Source: Takifugu bimaculatus
Lineage: Eukaryota > Chordata > Actinopteri > Tetraodontiformes > Tetraodontidae
DNA: 64,000 nt
Assembly (NCBI GenBank): GCA_004026145.2
Contig: CP034986.1
Span: 11,240,804-11,304,803, forward strand
Direction of reading: 5' to 3'
Both the position numbers and the translations under genes were made by a program. Every line of letters begins with the position of its first letter. Position 1 is the first letter of the stretch. The notes under the pieces are model-generated. The model did no database searches and had not been told where the DNA came from. It saw nothing but the letters and a program-made list of their open reading frames with translations. Shown here in pieces: positions 60,301-64,000 of the stretch.

Positions 60301-61609
60301 GTTCCGTGTGTGTGTCCATCAATCCTGCACGTCTGTCCTCATCTGTTCTGCCTACAGGCCTTCGCCGGGACCTAGTCAGAACATCTTTTGCAGGTCGTCA
60401 CAGTCGAAGCTTCGGGTTCCAGAGCAGTTTCCTCAGCGGCGGTTCTGGCCTGGAAGAGGGAGACGAGGACAAAGACCACGGCCTTCTCCTGCAGCGGCCC
60501 CGCCTCCTCGCCACCCTCCTGCCTCATTCTCAAACCTTCAACAGCATAAGGGACTTCAGACCCAGATCCCCAACCTGTCCTCATTCCGCCTCCTCCGCGC
60601 AGCTGTTCCGTTCCGGCGGGTCGGCCTGTCAGGACCAGGCTCTGGGACAAAGACTAAAACCAGGACTGGGGTCTGGAATAAGACTGGGCACAGCAGGACT
60701 TCAGGACTTCAGACCAGGTTTGGGTAAGAAAACAGAAGACCAATATCATCTGACAGTCTGTTTAAAAGATCAAAGTCTCTATCGGCTCATGGTAGAACAA
60801 ACTATTAACTTTAGATCTGGGGCTGTGATGTAATTAAAGTCGCTTTGACCACGCCCACTCGGGATGACCACGCCCCCGACTCCTCCTCGTGGCCGTGTAA
60901 TAATGACGTCTAAGCTTCTTAGAGATTCCGGGTTCACGTGTGACTGAAGGGACACGCGTGACCAGCAGACCTTCTGTGACGGCGCGTTCCGCTCTGTGTT
61001 GCTCCGCCTCTCAGACGCGCTGCGGAGGAGCATGCCAAACCTCGTCAGAGTTCCCAGCACACCGTGCGTACCCTCCCTGACCCATCTCGGCGCCGCCCAT
61101 TGCTGTCTTCGTAACAGCCAGAGTTTCGATTCGTCTGCCGGGCTGCTTCGCCGTCCCTCCTCCAGTAAGAGATGCCTCTGCTTTTACTCATCTCCCATAT
61201 TCTTCAGGTTCATTTTAATTTCCTGAATTGGACCCCTCCCCAGTTCTGCTTCAGAACCGGGTCCACAGTGTCGACAACGTCGCCTCATTGTCGAGCCAGC
61301 TGTCTAAAGCCACCGCTTACGTCAGTCCCACCATCAAGGGGTCATCGTCATCTGCCCCCAGTACCCCCCGCAGCAGCTTACCACGCCCTGCTTCTTCTGC
61401 TGGCACTAGCCCCACCCCCCGTAACAGAGTTAACCAATCAGCATCCAAGCAGCAACCAATCAGGTGTGAGCACCTGTGTAAACGTTGAGATTTAAAGCAT
61501 TCCAGCATGAAGTTTTCTTCTGTTTTGTTTTACTTTTCTTTTCTTCTTCAGCTTTATGACACCTCCAAAGACGCTGCGAGACACCAGCCGGAGGGAGCGT
61601 TGTTATTAG
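55712..61609 (+). CDS. slain1: SLAIN motif family member 1 (microtubule plus-end protein), 9 exons
   Basis: SLAIN proteins bind ch-TOG and EB proteins at growing microtubule plus ends and promote axon growth. Exons: 55712-55992, 56423-56550, 57705-57809, 59684-59803, 59915-60064, 60358-60723, 61015-61164, 61244-61463 and 61552-61609. Joined, they give 1578 nt with no internal stop (525 residues; human SLAIN1 is somewhat longer). The N-terminus has the coiled coil EVKKLQDLVRKLERQNEQLR, then ILDELELLDLSSLSCLDESE and PLQWCRQVLDQP. Exon 5 has LSPQLSVDCGLGSSDIDDS and YKLQDLMDVQVMARLQEE, family hallmarks. Exon 7 has LRRSMPNLVRVPS. Exons 8-9 have SSLPRPASSAGTSPTPRNR and the end RRERCY. SLAIN1 is preferred over SLAIN2 from the N-terminal coiled coil (VKKL). 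The a or b paralogue is undecided. Exon 3 and the end of exon 2 are the least certain. A different exon 2 donor (GTGAGC, 56508) would lead to a stop in exon 4. Confidence 0.88.
56551..57704 (+). other. slain1: slain1 intron 2
   Basis: Bounded by CCAG|GTAAAT and CTCTCTCCAG. It contains a second copy of the GT-associated dispersed repeat. No extra exon with SLAIN homology was seen. Confidence 0.6.
57010..57372 (+). repeat. Dispersed fish repeat associated with (GT)n, copy 2
   Basis: Contains AAAGTGAGGACATTCTTGGG, GTCCTCAGAACTCCAAACGA, CTGTTTAAGGGTTAAGACG, then several GGTTAG-type units, GGGTAATGCATTACGTCTAT and AAAGTCCTCACAAATACAGA, ending in a GT array (57299-57371). It shares motif order and orientation with 49745-49985 but has an extra GGTTAG-rich middle. 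Confidence 0.8.
57960..59240 (-). mobile_element. Degenerate LINE reverse-transcriptase gene in slain1 intron 3, antisense
   Basis: Read on the - strand, blocks appear in order. RKAPGPDGLSPSCLKACADQ lies near 59,050, matching the KAPGPDGVxxxxLK motif. A GAQQGYVLAPLLFSLCINHC-like block, the GAPQGxVLSPLL motif, lies near 58,600. LKFLEDAIINLI is a decayed FADD motif near 58,500. A SRELKWSSHIETVCKTG-like block lies near 58,300. Frameshifts and the lost FADD aspartates show it is inactive. It belongs to the CR1/L2/Rex1-like group by appearance and lies opposite to slain1 transcription. Confidence 0.75.
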
Positions 61610-62116
61610 TGCCGCAGCCTGACGAGGTCTGACTAAATAAGCTCACATCTCTGTGCCAAAACAAGCAAACCCACCACTGCATAGACCCCAGCGTGCTAAT
61701 CATGCTAGGCTGCTAATGTGGGCCTTCAGTTTTTAATGTTTTGTTTTTTAATTTAGATTTTTGACTAATCCTTTTTTTCGATGGATTGGGTTTGCTATAG
61801 GTTTGGTCTATTTTTAAAAAGTTCTTTAATTATTTTTCATGTACAAGCCTAACAATTAAATAAGCACCTATGTATTTGTGCAATGTTATAAATGTTATCA
61901 CGATGTATGTCAACACACACGAAATCAGCCACTTCTTGCTGCACTTTAACCCCTCACAAATTAAATGTTTCAGTGTTCGGAATTTCACCCAAATACTTTT
62001 TTTTCCCCGTCTCACATAATGTAAATGTAAAGTTCAGCTTCTCTGTACAGATTTTGTTACTAAGGTGCCACATTTCACGGTAATTGATGGGGTGAAATTG
62101 TGATGTTTATAATAAA
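61610..62116 (+). terminator. slain1: slain1 3' UTR and poly(A) signal
   Basis: AT-rich non-coding sequence after the TAG. AATAAA at 62111-62116 (TTATAATAAAATGG) is a plausible signal, giving a 3' UTR of about 520 nt. An earlier ATTAAA lies near 61,855. Confidence 0.6.
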
Positions 62117-62640
62117 ATGGCATAAATACATAATAACGTGGTGTTTTAATGGTTCTTTGGTTAAAAAAAAAAACACATCTTCAGCGAGGCTTTTCTTTAG
62201 ATGAGGGTTGTGTTTTAGTGATTACAGGAGGAACAGGACCCCTCCTTGATCGACGGGGGGCCACGCCGAAGCCCCCAGGTGACGTCATAGCGTCGCTGCC
62301 ACGCCAAAGATTAGTAAAGAAAGAGATGATGTCGTACTCTGAATGTTTTACCGAACACTAATGGTAGAGATAGCAGTCCACTGTGAGTGGACTCATTCCC
62401 TTATTATATATATCAGCCTCATAGGCTGTATTTTTAGCTGGCAGGATGAGCTCCAGTAAGTCACAGATTTCAGCCGGACAGTGCAGCGGGTTTCTTCGCT
62501 GGGTTTGAGCGGAAGTGGCCGAGTGGTGTGTCTGTTGATCATAGACGCTCTTTGATCCCGGCCTCCGCTGACGGTTCTGCTCTCTTGGAACCATGACTGA
62601 CCGTTGGTGACTCGGTTCTGTTGCGGTTCGGTATGTGCTG
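62117..62640 (+). promoter_or_regulatory. fam171b: Intergenic spacer with presumed fam171b promoter and 5' UTR
   Basis: About 520 bp between the slain1 poly(A) signal and the fam171b start. Composition becomes less AT-rich toward the gene. A short upstream ATG (62633, ATG TGC TGA) is immediately closed by a stop that overlaps the main start codon's ATG by one base. No TATA box is obvious. Confidence 0.4.
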
Positions 62641-63831
62641 ATGGCTGCTGTAGGACGCCACTTCCCGCCGCCGTGTCTGCTCTTCCTCCTGCCCTCGCTG
62701 CTCCTCATCATTTGCCAGGATGGAGAAGCAACAGAGGAGGGCGGCGGCCTGCACCCCTCCTCTCCCGGAGACAATGGAGACCCCACCGGTCCAGACCCGG
62801 TTCCGACTGCAGGTAAACTGAACGCCACAGGCTTGAACGAACCAGATTTCATTCAGAGCCATCAAGCTTCATTCAATGTCATTTGATATTTACTTAACAA
62901 GAATTACAGTTTACAAGAAATAAGCGTGGGTGTAATTTACAGATGTAACCTGCAGGAGGCAGCCAAATGCTCTGGGGCAGTAATTCATCGGTTAAGGTTT
63001 CGTCACGCAGAAGGAAGAGTAGCTTTAATTAGCATAAATAATATAATTAGCATAATAGCCAATAAAGTGGTGCTTTTATAGCCGGGTACGTCTTTTTTTA
63101 TCCCAAACTTCTGGTCTCTGCAGAGTCGCGGTTCGCTCTGAAGGTTTTGGTCCTGGACTCGGTGACTCTAAAGCCGCTTCCAGGTGCTTCTGTCTCTGTT
63201 TACCTGAACCACACCATGACGAGCTCCGCTCAGACGGAGCTCTCGGGTGAGGTCATCTTCTGGATAGAACACAGGCCCCAACTCAGTCTCACTCTGCTGG
63301 GCAACAAGAGAGGATATGTACCCCGACCACTGCCCTGGAGCACCAGCAGGAGGCCCGGTGAGTGATGGAGCTCTCGCACCTCTTTGCAGAGCCTAAACTG
63401 GGACCTCCCAGTTGAAATGGAGAGAACAAGTTGTCCTGTTTAAAGTTTACTTTAATGGGGTTAATAGTGGTTTAAGTATTTATGGTACATTATCTGATGC
63501 CGAGAGGGAGAAAGTCCGAGTCACCTCCCTTCAGGGGGCAGCTCGACCAAGCGGCTGTGCCCAAAAATGCCCACCCACTACTGACCCCTGTCGGTGGAAA
63601 AACAAAACAGCAAGTTGACGCAGTCGAATAAACACATTCTGCTGATGTAAATGATCGTTGAGGAATGTTTCAGGCGAGTGACACATTCATGTGACTGTTT
63701 CCTGTCCTCAGTTCTGTCAGTTGTGACGCTGCTGCTGCTGCCTCACGCTCAGGGAAACATTTGGCTGTTTGAGGACTCCGTGCTCATCACCGGGAAACGA
63801 CCTGGCACGTCTGGAGGGACCCGGTTGGAAG
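62641..63831 (+). CDS. fam171b: FAM171B, first three exons (gene continues past the window)
   Basis: A single-pass membrane protein family of unclear function, enriched in brain. Exons seen: 62641-62812, 63124-63357 and 63712-63831, all phase 1 at their ends, giving 175 codons. The start is MAAVGRHFPPPCLLFLLPSL, a signal peptide with hydrophobic core LLFLLPSLLLIIC. After a short acidic, proline-rich stretch comes the conserved extracellular domain: FALKVLVLDSVTLKPLPGAS, VYLNHT (likely N-glycosylation site), GNKRGYVPRPLPW and VVTLLLLPHAQGNIWLFEDS, followed by VLITGK. The QGNIWLFEDSVLITGK stretch is closest to FAM171B among FAM171A1, A2 and B as I know them. The polyglutamine tract found near the N-terminus of human FAM171B is absent. 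The donor GTAGAG at 63832 opens an intron running to the window end. The transmembrane and cytoplasmic parts are outside. Confidence 0.85.
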
Positions 63832-64000
63832 GTAGAGGTCGACACAGCGTTGATATAAATTTATTTTGTCTTTGTTCTGATTTAAATATATGGCATCTTG
63901 TTGATAGGGAAGCTGAGAAATTGTGTGTTGAGCAGATGTGGACACACTTCAGGAAGAATTAAAACAATAAAGAGTGTCCAGATTCTTCTAATAAGTAGTT
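63832..64000 (+). other. fam171b: fam171b intron 3, start
   Basis: AT-rich sequence after the GTAGAG donor. No further exon lies before the window ends. Confidence 0.6.

Overview
This is a piece of a vertebrate nuclear genome, almost certainly a ray-finned (teleost) fish. The reasons are an intron-rich 3' end with compact GT-AG introns, a very high density of (CA)n/(GT)n microsatellites, and fish-type retroelement remnants: a Penelope-like element with a GIY-YIG nuclease, and L2/CR1- and RTE-type LINE ends. The gene set is vertebrate. Nothing prokaryotic (operon, CRISPR array, phage or defence cassette) is present.

Layout. Positions 1 to about 42,400 form a gene desert with no protein-coding gene that I can support. 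It holds dispersed repeat debris, two minisatellites, many dinucleotide arrays, and AT-rich blocks with homeodomain, SOX or POU-like motifs that look like candidate conserved non-coding elements. That is the usual setting of a developmental transcription-factor gene. A GC-rich promoter with a TATAAA box (about 42,400-43,159) leads into the intronless coding region of pou3f3 (43,160-44,434). An alternative 3' exon for the same gene sits at 44,645-44,743. A second regulatory-looking interval (about 45,000-51,200) follows and includes the best non-coding element candidate (about 48,840-49,430).

From 51,331 to the end there are three split genes, all on the + strand: mrps9 (mitochondrial ribosomal protein uS9m, 11 exons, with a one-base frame problem in exon 8), slain1 (microtubule plus-end protein, 9 exons, open throughout when spliced) and the first three exons of fam171b (signal-peptide-bearing membrane protein, cut by the window end). 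pou3f3 next to mrps9 matches the arrangement on human 2q12. slain1 and fam171b lie elsewhere in human, so their presence here reflects fish-lineage linkage.

The genes do not form a pathway. pou3f3 is a neural and kidney developmental regulator surrounded by presumed enhancers. mrps9 is a housekeeping mitochondrial gene with ETS, CRE and YY1 motifs at its start. slain1 and fam171b are typically neural genes. I found no convincing new biological system. The most useful leads are the mrps9 frameshift, the alternative pou3f3 C-terminus, a Penelope-like remnant bracketed by inverted repeats, a 94-bp hAT-type MITE with perfect 8-bp target duplications, a nested palindrome in an mrps9 intron, and several candidate enhancers. 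Calls of conserved elements and repeat families are by eye, without alignment or database search.
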